From: Fonsecaea monophora
Taxonomy: Eukaryota; Ascomycota; Eurotiomycetes; Chaetothyriales; Herpotrichiellaceae
Assembly (NCBI RefSeq): GCF_001642475.1
Contig: NW_019174027.1
Location: 1 to 64,000 of the forward strand
Direction: 5' to 3'
Length of the DNA: 64,000 nt
Of the stretch, positions 22,482-33,751 are shown piece after piece. Both the position numbers and the translations under genes were made by a program. Each line of letters starts with the position of its first letter. Position 1 is the first letter of the stretch. The notes under the pieces were generated by a model. The model did no database searches. It was not told where the DNA came from and saw only the letters and a list, made by a program, of their open reading frames with translations.

Positions 22482-23498
22482 ATGTTCCACAGACGACTGC
22501 CTGCGCCCCAAAGTCTCCAGCACATCCGTCTCGCACGGCGCGTGGCGGAACGGCAACTCGTGGCAACCCTTGGTCCTGTTCACAGCGACCTCGAGGAGTT
22601 CTATGCTTCTGTGCCTCTTCCTGATGGTCATAGGGGAGAGTTGAAAGTTGTGCGACCTAAATCGTTAGCAACGCAGTCACAAGCATCCACCCCGGGAGTG
22701 GACATTGAGACTGTGCCATCTTCTCCAGCGGACAGCGGCAACGCTGGTCATCCGTTGATTGTCCTCTTTCATGGCGGAGGATTCTCCAACGGCAGCGTCG
22801 ATTACATGACTCGTCCGGCGCGAGATTTTGCGCTCGAATTCAACGCCGTGGTTGTTTCTGCGACGTACCGGCTCGCGCCCGAGCACCCGTTCCCGACTCC
22901 GATGCAAGATGCTTGGGATACGCTGGTGTGGTTGTCCCAGCACGCGGGGGAGTTTGGTGCCAACCCTACTCGGGGTTTTGTAGTCGGCGGAGTTTCAGCG
23001 GGAGGGACCATGGCCGCTGTTTGCAACCAGTTGGCACGGGATCGAGGACTCGCGCCACCGCTCACCGGGGCATTCGTGTCCATTCCTCTTTTGCTCGTCA
23101 AGGAGATCGTTCCGGACAAATACAAAAGGGAATGGACCTCGATGGAAGACAACAAGAACAATCCATCCCTGAACCGAGACACGATCCAGCATATCATCCG
23201 CACACTGGGCCCAGACATCCGATCCCCTCTTTTTTCACCTTTCAACAGCAAGACTCCTCACGTGGGACTGCCTCCGACATACGTACATGTAGGCGGACTG
23301 GATGTCCTGAGGGACGACGGCTTGATATACGAAAGGGCGTTGAGGGCAGCTGGGGTGCCGACACGTTGCGACGTATTTCCTGATTTGGGTCATGCTGCTT
23401 GGACTATCCATGCGACAGAGTACTCTCGACCACGACTAGGGCCGAAGATGATGGAAGCGATGAGGTGGCTGTTGGGTCAGGAAGGACTGAAGGACTGA
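22482..23498 (+). CDS. alpha/beta hydrolase, HSL-type esterase/lipase
   Basis: Open frame of 338 aa from the ATG at 22482; the frame runs back to a GTG at 22440 just after a TAG, so an upstream exon is possible. All hormone-sensitive-lipase family landmarks are present: oxyanion motif HGGG near 97-100, YRLAPEHPFP, nucleophile elbow GVSAGG near 169-174, the acid in GGLDVLRDDG near 270-280, and the His in LGHAAW near 302. There is no signal peptide. It should hydrolyse short to medium acyl or acetyl esters in the cytosol. Its position directly after an acyltransferase hints at opposite reactions on related substrates, but this is only positional inference. Confidence 0.85.
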   Translation: MFHRRLPAPQSLQHIRLARRVAERQLVATLGPVHSDLEEFYASVPLPDGHRGELKVVRPKSLATQSQASTPGVDIETVPSSPADSGNAGHPLIVLFHGGGFSNGSVDYMTRPARDFALEFNAVVVSATYRLAPEHPFPTPMQDAWDTLVWLSQHAGEFGANPTRGFVVGGVSAGGTMAAVCNQLARDRGLAPPLTGAFVSIPLLLVKEIVPDKYKREWTSMEDNKNNPSLNRDTIQHIIRTLGPDIRSPLFSPFNSKTPHVGLPPTYVHVGGLDVLRDDGLIYERALRAAGVPTRCDVFPDLGHAAWTIHATEYSRPRLGPKMMEAMRWLLGQEGLKD

Positions 23499-24438
23499 TG
23501 TCACCAGTTGGGGCCACTAGACGGTGAAGTAGGCGCTTCACCAACTGTTACGCTCTTGCTTCTGGCCTGTGCTTGATATGGTAACTGCTTACCCATATGT
23601 GCATTAGTTAACAAGGCTTCCTCCTACTTCTTTCCCTCACATTCTGGCATTTATACTCCACTGTACATCCGCTACGGCAGACCAACCAATACCATGCGAA
23701 TCTAACCTGTTTCAACTGACCAAGTATGCTCCTACAACAGCCTCCGAAGTTCTTTGTTTGGGAGAAATTACCCTCGCAACCTCATACCTCTCACATCTTG
23801 AGATGGACGTGCAGTTTGATAGAGAGGGGGCTGGCTGTGCGTTGGACCACTTTCGTCGCCTGTGCTCTTGTGTAACTATAACTAGCTCCGGCATCTCTGG
23901 GAGCTGCTTGCGAACACTTTTGTGACAAGTGAGCATCATTTTCAATCATTTATGTCTCTTCAAAGCTGAGTACTATACTGGATGAATACCAAAAAGCAGG
24001 TCATCGCTAACGTCAGAGCCTATCGATACTTAAGAGGCTCTGACTCCTCGGATAGGGTTGCCCCTGCCAGGGTTAAATAAAATCCTATATCCCCTGGAGC
24101 GTGTTCGAGTAAGCAATGGATTCTCAAAACAATATATCCACTGCATGGGGATGGTTATGAACACATGCTGTCTGGAGCAAATCTGGAACAGAGCGCTCCA
24201 GCCTCGTCTGCCCAATCAGGCCTAGTGCGACAGAGGGGTCGATCATTACGTAACCAGGAAAAAGTGGAGAAACATCCCATCACATTTCCCCACACAACTG
24301 CGAAAATGAAATAAATTTCTGGAAATCGACATTTGTGCTGCCCGACCAAGGTGTGAAACAACCCCGGTTCTGGAATAGGAACGTGGCATGTCATTGCCTT
24401 ATAGATTCAAGGCAGGAGGCACAGGAAACAGTGCCACA
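23499..24438. other. intergenic spacer with hairpin
   Basis: 3' flank of the esterase and 5' flank of TSR1, 940 nt. Apart from the inverted repeat listed separately, I see only short unsupported open frames. Confidence 0.5.
24012..24044. repeat. perfect 10-bp inverted repeat (hairpin)
   Basis: Arms gtcagagcct at 24012-24021 and aggctctgac at 24035-24044 are exact reverse complements around a 13-nt loop. It is noncoding. It could be a chance palindrome, a transposon terminal remnant or a folded RNA element; nothing nearby decides between these. Confidence 0.6.
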
Positions 24439-26984
24439 ATGGCACACACCACCACCACTTCTGTCCATCACCACCGGAGCACGACAAAGGTCGACCATAA
24501 ACCCTTCAAGTCGCGGTTCGCCTCCAAGAGCGCCTTGAAGGACCAGGCAAAAGGTGAGGAAAGCCAAATTTTTCTGACACGATATTCTTGCTGATTTCTA
24601 TTGCAGGCAAGGTCGAAAGTCAACGGTCCGAGAGAGGCCAGAGAAAGACTCCGCACCAGCAAGTCATGTCGAAATTGGCCAGACGCAACCAAGCCAAGCA
24701 ACTGCGCATGCACCACAAGGACAAGAAGGAGGGGGAAGAACTCATATTCCAAGGTGTCGATGGGGCGGCAAAACATATTGCAGTGGTGCCGCTGTCGAGC
24801 GACGTCGACCCATACTCGGCAATCAAAACACTGAATGAAAGCGTTGATGTTTCGGACTCAAATGTTTCCTCTGGAACCGTGCCTGTCCGAGTGGACCGGT
24901 TCCGGCGAAATCTTCTCTATCTACCTGCTAAATTCGACCTTTTCAACGCTCTGGACATTTGCAAGCTTGCAGACTGGGTGATTTTCGTCCTCGACGCGGA
25001 GCAGAAATACGGCGAAGAGGAGGATCTGTTTCTGAGATCGCTCGAAGGCCAGGGCATCACGAATGTGACAGCCGTCGTGCACAATCTGGATCCGAAAGTT
25101 CCAGCTCCCAAGAGGATGCGACATCTGACAGAGATGAACATCGCTCTGGGCCGGTACTTTCCCGCCCTGGACAAATTGTCCAGCCTGGACAGCAAATCAG
25201 ACTGCTCGAACCTGGTGCGGCGGATCTGCACAGCTTCGACACGAGGAATTCGCTGGCGGGACGACAGGAGTTGGATGTTGGTTGAGCAGGCCAATTGGGG
25301 TCCCCAAGTAGACGAAACAGCCGCGACCACCAACGTGACGCTGTTGGGGACGATCCGCGGGAAAGCCCTGAACCCGGATCGCCTGGTCCATGTCCCCGGC
25401 TGGGGAGATTTCCAGATTTCCTCGATCCGACAGGTGCCTCGCTCGGGACAAAAGAGGAAGGCCGAGGAGATGGACGCAGATGAGCCCATCAAGGAGTGGA
25501 AACCCACCGCGGACCAAGACGACCTGGCAGAGCTTGCACCCGAAGAGGCCGAGATGCAGGATGCGGCGAGCACCGTGGCAACCACGGAGCATAAAGGAGT
25601 CCTCCTTGACGACCATCACTACTTTTCCGACGACAACTCTCACATCCCTCCCCGACCCAAGAAGCTCCCCCCAGGGACCTCCAACTACCAGGCAGCCTGG
25701 TTTCTGGACGACGTGTCAGACTCGGAATCGGACATGATGAGCGAGGACGGAGACCGCGACGGCGACGTAGCGATGGACGCTGAGCAAGACTCTCTGAACA
25801 TCGAAGACGGCGGCAGTGTGACCGGAGGCAAAGCACCCTCGGAATATCCGCAATCAGAAATGAACCTCGACAACGATGACGATGAGCAAGACAACGACGC
25901 CCCGCTCGAAGCGGAGGAAGAAGCACGCCAACTCGCCGAGTTCCGCGCCAGCCGCAGGAAGAAGGAAGCCGAAGAGGACCTGGAGTTCCCGGACGAGATC
26001 GAGCTGCACCCGGACGTGCTGGCGCGCGAGCGACTGGCGAAATACCGCGGACTGAAGAGCCTGCGGACCAGCGAGTGGAACCACGCCGAGGACGCACCCT
26101 ACGAACCCGCCGAGTACAAGCGGCTGCTCCAGGTGCCCGAGTACAGGAAGGCGTACAGCAGCGTGATGAAGGAGTCTCTCGCGGGCGCCGTGCTCGCCGG
26201 CACCAGAGTCGAGATCGAGCTGCGCGACGTGCCGGTGTCGCTGCAGTCGAGCGCGCCCCACCCGTCGTCCATGTTCTCGCTCCTTCGGCACGAGCACAAA
26301 CACGCCGTGATCAACCTGAACGTGACGCTGCGGTCGGACCTCGAGGAGCCCATCAAGTCCAAGGACGAGCTGGTCGTCCAGATCGGCCACCGCCGACTGC
26401 TCATCAACCCGGTCTTCTCGGCCGCGGGCCAGACGCCCAACGACGTGCACAAGTTCGACCGGTTCCTGCACCCGGGCCGCACGGCGATAGCGACCTTTAC
26501 GGGACCGCTGACATGGGGGTCGGTGCCCGTGCTAGTATTCCAACGACGAGCACCTCGCCAGCCATCGGACAGCGGCGACACGACAGCAGCACCCGTGCTA
26601 ATCGATTCCAACACGACAACCTTAGCCCCTACCTTAGCGCCGACATCACCACCTTCCTCGCTCCGCCTAATCGGCACAGCGACGACGCTCCCGCCATCAT
26701 CCTCGCGCGTCGTGGCCAAACGACTCATCCTGACCGGCCACCCGTACAAGATCCACAAGAAGGTCGTGACGGTGCGGTACATGTTCTTCGACCGGGGCGA
26801 CGTGCAGTGGTTCGCGGCGCTGCCGCTCTTCACGCGCCGGGGACGCCAGGGCTTCATCAAGGAGCCGCTCGGCACGCACGGCTACTTCAAGGCCACCTTT
26901 GACGGGCGTGTCGGCCCGCTCGACGCCGTCGCCGTCGCCCTGTACAAGCGCGTGTGGCCGCGCGGGGCGAGGGTTTGGGAGTGA
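24439..26984 (+). CDS. TSR1: 40S ribosome biogenesis factor Tsr1
   Basis: Two exons, 24439-24553 and 24607-26984, with a 53-nt intron; 830 aa. The start MAHTTTTSVHHHRSTTKVDHKPFKSRF and the segment after the intron (RKTPHQQVMSKLARRNQAKQ) match the Tsr1/Bms1 family N terminus. A pseudo-GTPase domain (residues about 80-300: IAVVPLSSDVDPY, LPAKFDLFNALDICKLADWVIFVLD) lacks a proper P-loop, as expected for Tsr1. An acidic linker (about 350-490) precedes the conserved C-terminal part (SLRTSEWNHAEDAPYEPAEY, FDRFLHPGRTAIATFTGPLTWG, VAKRLILTGHPYKIHKK). A Thr/Ser/Pro-rich insert lies after PVLVFQRRAP. Tsr1 binds pre-40S particles and blocks premature translation-factor docking. Confidence 0.95.
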
Positions 26985-26992
26985 AGATTGGA

Positions 26993-27017
26993 CAAGGCAA
27001 GGCAAGGCAAGGCAAGG
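26993..27017. repeat. (AAGGC)n pentanucleotide repeat
   Basis: About five exact caagg/aaggc units directly after the TSR1 stop codon, followed by an AGAGG-rich tract to about 27030. Confidence 0.85.
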
Positions 27018-27548
27018 AGAGGAGAGGAGGCAGAGGATTGGAGGGAGAGAGAGGGCGCGGGTAACGGGTAAAGGGTACCAGGTAAAGAGTACTGGATTGA
27101 AATGATGTGTCTGGTTCCGTCAGGGTTGGGGTTACAGATGCTGAGCTCGGTTGAGCTGAGGTGGACTGGCCTGGAAAGGTCAAAGGTACACGGAACGGGG
27201 ATGAATGTGCAGAGGCACGCGGAAAATGATGACGATGAGCGAGCATGAATGACAAAAACAACGAGATGATTATGATCACGACAAGTTTTTACGTACGAAT
27301 AGAAGATAGAAAGAAGCATTGTTGGCTCACAGAACCCTCTACACTCTGATGTAGATCATATATCATTGCCAGATGAAACTTCCCCAGAAACTCCCCCAGA
27401 CTCTCCCCGGCGCCACACAGATCAGAATTGACAGCATCACCAAACACCCAACCCATCGAATCTTGTTCCTTTGCGATACTGTCTTCCCCGGTGTCCCATC
27501 GGAACAGGTTCGGCCCATTTCTCTCGACCAAGCAATGATCGATCAACC

Positions 27549-27571
27549 TCGTCGTCGTCGTCGTCGTCGTG
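27549..27571. repeat. (GTC)n trinucleotide repeat
   Basis: Seven to eight exact GTC/CGT units in noncoding sequence, 48 nt from the end of the ankyrin gene. Confidence 0.85.
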
Positions 27572-27618
27572 CGACGCTCTTCCCCTTTGGGTTCGACAGT
27601 ATCGAGCTCGGCTTGATT

Positions 27619-30600
27619 TCATCGCTGCAGCGGCGTATAAGACTCCAAGAATTTCATAACATACCACTGGTTCTCTTTTTTTGCGTGCTTCATTGCACTC
27701 TCGCATACCTTGGAGATGGGTCTAGGTCCGTCGTAGTTATCCAGCAGCAATTTCACCATGTCGATGCGTCCCATTTCTGCTGCTCCGTCGATTGCCCGTC
27801 TGCCTTCAATGGGGCTTGGATCCGCATCAATCTCAGCGCCATGTTTTAGAAGAATTTGTGCGATACCCAAGTATCCTCCAATCGCGGCTGCTTGTAAAGC
27901 CGTGAATCCAGCCCTGGGGCTAGCTGGAGCGTTGACTTCTGCCCCCTTTGATAGCAAATGCTGAACGAACTCAACATCCCCCATCCCAGCAGCAGTTTGA
28001 AGCGCCGTCCTCCCGAACCGATCACTTGATGGCGCAGCGTTGATATCAGCACCTAGTTCAACGAGTGTGCGGGCACACCGAATTGCTACGGTGCTTCCGG
28101 CATGATTGTCCCTGGCATAGTCGAGTGCTGCCTGCAAAGGAGTGTGTTGCGTGGGGTGTCTTCGGTTGACGTTGATGTGGCAGCCGAGCAGCAGCTCCAT
28201 TATCTGGGCTCTCTGGTCGGCCCCCATCCTATTGCTTCCCGAGCAACAAAAAGTGAAGAATAGAGGATATCCAACATTGACATCGACCCCAGATGATACC
28301 AAAAGCCGTGCCATCCGGAGATTCCCCCGGTAACATGCTTCCTCAAGAGCGAGTTGAGGATATTTCCTCCGCGACCAGTTCTTTTCGGTCGCACATTGGG
28401 CCTCCAAGTAGGGATCTGCTCCATGCTGAAGTAATAGTTTTGTCATTTCAAGGTCCAAATTTACGATTGAAGCAACTATCGGCGATGACGGGTCACGATG
28501 GCAGGCGCCAACATTGACCTGAGCTCCATGGTCGAGAAGAAATTCGACAATGTCTCTGCGTTTGGCTTCTACCGCGACTTGTAAGGCGGTTAAGCCGTCA
28601 GTGTGTCGAAGATTGTGCTCATATGATCCAGACTTTTTTACGTCGGCGCCAGCATTGCGCAGAATGGTAACAGCGCTCAAGTTGCCCATAGCAGCTGCCC
28701 AGTGGATGGGAGGTAAACAGCCGTAAACCTGTGGACCAAGTAATGGCATTCTGTTCTGCCAGGGTATCCAGGATGAGCTTGGTATGCAGGAGTCGTCATT
28801 GGCATCTGCGCCCCATTCAAGCAAAAGGGACATGAGAATCAAGTCTTGATTCAAAATGGCTGCTATCAACGGCGAGGATCCATCCCTAGACTTGCCGTTT
28901 GGAGATACGCCGGCTTCCAGCAACTCCAGTGCCCGGTCATAGTTGCGTTGTCTGACGAATGCTTGAAGAATAGCTGTTGAATGATCTGGGTTCGAGCAGC
29001 AGTCGAGTTTCGCACCAGTCTCTCGTAACAGGTCGAATATGGCCCCGAAGCCTCTTTCTGCCGCTCGTTGAAGCGCTGTGCCTCCCTCTCTTCCGGATGA
29101 GCATCGATCCAGATCAGCTCCTGCAAAGATCAATCGCCGAACTATGATTTCATTCCCTGAAGACACCGCTCCCTCGAGAGGAGACATGCTGCAATCTTGC
29201 GTGTCGGCTAGGTTGACCATGCCTCCCCGCCCGATCAACATGTCGACGGTCGCCTCTCTCCCATAGTATGCAGAAATCGACAAAGGAGGCATGCCATATT
29301 CTGGGTTCGCTTTTGCCCCATTGTCCAGGAGGTATTCCAGGATGGCTGGGTCCTCAAGGCTGGCTGCAGCCTGTATTGGGAAGAGGTAATGAAATCGAGT
29401 ATTCTCGTCGACTCTATCCCCTCGCCCAGCCTCTATTTTTCGAATGACTCTTTTCCTTGTCCGTTCATCGAGAATGTCCAAGGTCGACCAGTTTGGATCT
29501 GCATCATGCGCAAGTAGTAGTTTGACCATGTCCAGATTCCCACACTGAGCAGCAACCAGGAGGGGAGACATGTAAAGCCTCTTTCCCAAGGTTTCCATGA
29601 GACGCTCATGTTTGCGCATTATTGGGCCGTTTGGATTCGCACCATAGTTGAGGAGGAGTTTGACCATCTCAGCATCATCAGAACATACCGCCGCGCAAAG
29701 AGGCGTCGCCGAATCCCCGTAAATCCCTCCATCATGATCTTTTGAGAGTTCACATTCATTGACCGTCGTCCCATTCCGAAGAAGCATCTCGACCGTTTCC
29801 ACCCTAGCACCGTAACGGATGGCACTCACTATCACTGGACCAGCTGGTGCTGTTACCTGTACCTTGAGGAGGAGAGGGAGGAGTTCGACAGTTTCCCGTG
29901 AAGCGGCAGCAGCTGTAATGGCACAACTTCGTTGTGCCCGATCACTCTCGCAAGGACAGTAGCCCCCAAGAAATTGGAAATGGTCTGCAACGGTACCGTC
30001 ACCCGAAAATGCGTGTAATGGACAGCTGAGACAATGTCCCAGTCGACTGTGTATGCTTTCTGAGGTTACAACTACGCCAGCATCAACAAGTACCTCAATA
30101 ACGCGAACGCTGCTCGACCAAACTGCCTCCACAATCAACGTTCTCGAGTCGAAGCCAGTGGACCACTGATTCACATTTGCCCCATTCTTCACCGCACTTT
30201 TCACTAGGTCCGACCTGTCCAACCTCACGGCTGCAAACAGGAGTTCGGATATGATGGCACGAGTGCTGGAGTCCTCTCCCACCCGGAGCATTTCAAAAGC
30301 ACTAGGCCCAGCCATCTCGTCGAGAGCTATGACAAAGGCTTCAACTTCGTACTGCCCCAGAATATTGTTGGAGAGCAAAAGAACGGCGAATGATGTGAAG
30401 ATCTGCATCCTCATTGTCGAGTGGGGGTCTATTAGTTGATTGACGACGTTTTCGGTCTCCCCAGGCCATCTTTCGGGCATGTATGTTGCGAGCTGAGCCA
30501 TGATATGTGCCAAAATCTCTCGGCTAGACCACCATGGTGATAGATTCAAGAGGTTGGTAATCCCTGCACTGACGATGTTACTGTCTCTGGAAGCCTTCTG

Positions 30601-31300
30601 TATCTGAAGACGATGATGTGCAAAGTCGGGATAAGGAAACGAAGGTTGATCCGTTTCGGTCTCCTTAGTGAATCCGAGAATATCTTCTCGCCAGATTTCA
30701 TTGTATCCCAATTCCAGTAAATCATCGCTGATATCAATGATAGCGGATGGCATAGGTGACGGAGAACGACTTTCTTTCCTTGCCAAACTTGTCATGGCCA
30801 ATTCGAGCCGAGTACATATCTCGTGCCATGGCAGCGAGATGAGGAGACATCGGGGTGTCTGGGTCCTTGGGCGGATGAATATCCCTTCTGGAGTTCGAGG
30901 CCTCACGATCGTTTGCGTCAACGTGGGAGGGTCATTTCTCGAAAGCTGCCTCTTCAGTCTTTTGTTTGGAATTAGCTCCCCATCCAAGAAGACATCAACA
31001 TCGTCAACCAGGAGATTCTTGCGCTTAAGGTTCAGGCTGAGGTCTTTCCAGAAGTCACTTGTCCGTTTCTTCTGAACGTGCCAATCTTTGAAGCGCCTCA
31101 TGTATTGAGGTTTGCTATTAAGAAGGTGAGCTCAAATCAGAGCCGTGCCATGAAAGTCAATACCTTGCCTTGAAGCCATGCTCGGTGGACATCACCTCCA
31201 TTAGCTCAGTCATGGGCTTATCTTCGTCCTTATATAGGCGACAGATGGTCGGCTTGTGTTTCTGCCAATCGGCATCGGAGATTTTGTGAGGCACTGCCAT
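27619..31300 (-). CDS. large Clr5-domain ankyrin-repeat protein
   Basis: Two exons, 31300-31164 and 31114-27619, with a 49-nt intron; 1210 aa. The splice joins HGFKA to SKPQYMRRFKDW and completes an N-terminal Clr5 domain (about residues 10-60: DWQKHKPTICRLYKDEDKPM ... FKDWHVQKK), a small fungal helical domain found at the front of many ankyrin and TPR proteins. A Ser/Arg-rich and helical linker (about 60-300) follows, then ankyrin repeats to the C terminus; roughly 16-18 units show the TPL/TALQ-AA-G-LLL-GA pattern, for example TALQTAAGMGDVEFVQHLLSKGAEVNAP. The role is unknown. Clr5-ankyrin proteins are highly variable in number between Pezizomycotina genomes. No NACHT, HET or transmembrane domain is visible. 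Confidence 0.9.
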
Positions 31301-32056
31301 GGTGCCGACAGATGAGTGGGAAGCGTGAGAGGCAAAAGGATTGTGGCCGAGAAGGAAAGACGACCATGCAGATGATGGTGCACCATGGTGGCTTTATAGC
31401 ATCCAGGAAGTGAGACGGCTAAATCGATGAGGCTGCCGTTTCGTAGTATGTGCCTTGTTGGCAAGGCACCTCGTATTCTGTGTCGTCCGGGCGCGGTCAA
31501 ACCACGGTTCTGATTCGCTATTGCCAGAAGTTGACCTGAAGCGCAGAGGGAGGAAGCTTCGTTCTACCCAGAAAATGCGACCCGCCGCCAGCCCTTGGGA
31601 GCAGCTGACTGACCAACCGACCGGGGGAGTGATTGGCCAGGGACGGAGTTTCGCCAACCCAAACATTCGTTAGCCTTGCCGAAGAATTGTGCTTCAAGTA
31701 GCTCCCACCTCTTGCCGCTCGCACGCCCATTATTGGGTTGTATTGCTGTTTGTCCCTTCATGTTGATGGGGAAGTGAAGTGCAGAGCAACGCGGAGGTTG
31801 TAAGGTGCGTCCACGGAAATGTTTGGTTTGCGAAGATAATCTTGCTTGTCTTTCCTCTCACATCAGAGACGCAAGAGAACCTGCAGGTCGACGGAATCGA
31901 GGGCGGGGAATTACAGGTATGTCAATCAAGTCGATGGGCTGAGTTGGTTTGAGGAAAAAAGTCAACTTGTGTGGATGTGACGTACAAGGCTGAGCTTCAG
32001 CCTCACCGCATTCTCAACCGTTGCTGTCTACCGAGTACGTCGGCCGCAACGCAGCA
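31301..32056. other. spacer between Clr5-ankyrin start and HAUS4-like end
   Basis: Promoter side of the minus-strand ankyrin gene and 3' side of the HAUS4-like gene. Short open frames on both strands show no motif. Confidence 0.5.
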
Positions 32057-33751
32057 TCATCGCTTCACTGCCCGTCTCTGCAACATCTCGATATCCTTCC
32101 TGACCACTTCCATATCCTCTTCAATCTCTTCGTACCTCTTTCCCAATCTTCCCATGATGCTCGCCCCGGGATCAATTGCCTCGTACTCGGCCAGTACGCT
32201 TTCCAACGAACCGATCCTGTTATCCAGCTCATCCTCCTCCTTTTGCACCTCGGCCATCTTCTTTCTGATCACTTCCTTTCGCCTCTCCGCTTCCGGAGAG
32301 AACTCAAAATCTTTCCTCGCCTCCAGTACAAGGACCTGCGCCTTTAACGCCATCGCCTGTGCTACGGTGTCCAGGAAAGCAATCTTCGACATTGTGTAAC
32401 GAGACAGGACGCCGTGCTTGGAGGCTTCGAGGTACTGGACCTGCAATTGCAGAAGCTGGCGCTGAAGAGTGAGCAGCTGCTGAAGAGTGGCGGTCAGCGT
32501 TGTCAGTGATGATGGGAGGACATTTTCGCGGAGGTCGGAGAGGTGGGATAGCTGGGTCTGGACACTTTCCCGCAGGTCTTGGGATACACGCAGGCGGCCC
32601 TGGGTGCGCCTAGCTCTGCTCTTGTCTTCGTCTTCTTCTCCATATTCATTCTCCAGTGCAATATCCGACAACACGCAAAGCGACGACTCGAGCTCGACGA
32701 GGCGCGAAGAGACCGCGTCAGCGATAGGGCCGATGTTCATCTTGAAGCGCAGCATATCATCGTAGAGAAGACCTTTTTCTAATTTATCATCCTTCCTGAT
32801 GTCTTGTTTCTCTCTCAGCCCCCTCTGGCGCGAGTGAACCTCATCTGACGACGACGAGGAGAAGGGGGATCCCGACCCGTCAAGCATGAGGTGTAGATAC
32901 GCGGCAATAACACGAACAAGTTCTCCCAGGTCTGGCGGTATAGATTTCCCAGGGGACCGCTCCGTGACCACATTGTCTGTTTTACCGCTTGTCAAGGATG
33001 AATTCGCCTCCGCCGTCTGGCCCTGGAGATTGGAGATCTGGTTCGTGACATCGGCCATCTCAGCATTCGGTCCTCCAGCTCCTGCGTAGGGCGCAGTTGT
33101 GACGCCTGTGGCGGCGGAAACCGGTATGCGACTCTCGCTCCTCTGATGACTGCGCGGCGGCTCTGCCCCTGGGGATCGAAGATGAGATTCACTAGCTTCG
33201 CTGTGGCTTTGACCAGCTGAGGGATCAAGACAGGCGACATCATCGAGCACGTCGCGGAGGATACGTCTCTTGACCCTGGCGACCCTGAGGGAGTGGAGTT
33301 GTTGATCGAGGATCAAGGGTTTTTGTTGGTGTTTCTCATGCCTGCCTGCGCTACCCTCGTCATCTTCGATGTCGTCGTCTTCTTCCTCACCTTCTTCACC
33401 ATCGTCATCCTCAGCCTGGCCGTCAAGTTCTTGTTCCTGACCCAGCTCCTCTTCTTCTTGCCCATCTCCCTCTCCCTCTCGAGAACCACAATACCGAACC
33501 GATCCTTCTTCACCCACGCCACCATCGCCCACACTCCTCTGTCCACCCCTCCTCGTCATCCTCATCCGCTTCTCCTTATTGATCCTCCTGCTCCTCCTCC
33601 TCCTCTCAACTCCCCACGCCCGCTCCCTCTCCTCATCTTCCTTCCTACTCGACGCGTCTCCCCCCACCAACAACTCCTTGGTGACATACTCCCACAACCT
33701 CGCAAAGGCAGGGTTCGCCTCCAAGTCAGACGCCGCGATCAACGGGATCAT
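32057..33751 (-). CDS. coiled-coil protein, probable HAUS4-like augmin subunit
   Basis: A single-exon frame of 564 aa from the ATG at 33751. The start (IAASDLEANPAFARLWEYVTKELL) parallels the opening of HAUS4, where a short helix around an NP dipeptide precedes a linker. Residues about 45-140 are an Arg/Glu/Asp-rich disordered segment, 140-270 a linker, and about 300-564 almost continuous coiled coil. The segment QVQYLEASKHGVLSRYTMSKIAFLDTVAQAMALKAQVLVLEA, a further helix and YEAIDPG match the HAUS4 C-terminal pattern (QYLE, AM-LK, YE-LG) in order and spacing. Augmin brings gamma-tubulin to spindle microtubules. The assignment is by pattern from memory; another coiled-coil family is possible. 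Confidence 0.62.
   Translation of the reverse strand: MIPLIAASDLEANPAFARLWEYVTKELLVGGDASSRKEDEERERAWGVERRRRSRRINKEKRMRMTRRGGQRSVGDGGVGEEGSVRYCGSREGEGDGQEEEELGQEQELDGQAEDDDGEEGEEEDDDIEDDEGSAGRHEKHQQKPLILDQQLHSLRVARVKRRILRDVLDDVACLDPSAGQSHSEASESHLRSPGAEPPRSHQRSESRIPVSAATGVTTAPYAGAGGPNAEMADVTNQISNLQGQTAEANSSLTSGKTDNVVTERSPGKSIPPDLGELVRVIAAYLHLMLDGSGSPFSSSSSDEVHSRQRGLREKQDIRKDDKLEKGLLYDDMLRFKMNIGPIADAVSSRLVELESSLCVLSDIALENEYGEEDEDKSRARRTQGRLRVSQDLRESVQTQLSHLSDLRENVLPSSLTTLTATLQQLLTLQRQLLQLQVQYLEASKHGVLSRYTMSKIAFLDTVAQAMALKAQVLVLEARKDFEFSPEAERRKEVIRKKMAEVQKEEDELDNRIGSLESVLAEYEAIDPGASIMGRLGKRYEEIEEDMEVVRKDIEMLQRRAVKR

Larger units (their letters stand above)
26985..27618. other. convergent 3' spacer, TSR1 / Clr5-ankyrin gene
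   Basis: 634 nt between convergent 3' ends, with two simple repeats listed separately. The remaining open frames are shadows. Confidence 0.5.

Noticed and set aside
26075..26902. 275-codon plus-strand frame inside TSR1
   Set aside because: GC-rich third positions of TSR1 keep other frames open; its Arg/Ala/Pro-rich translation lacks motifs while the TSR1 frame is clearly conserved.
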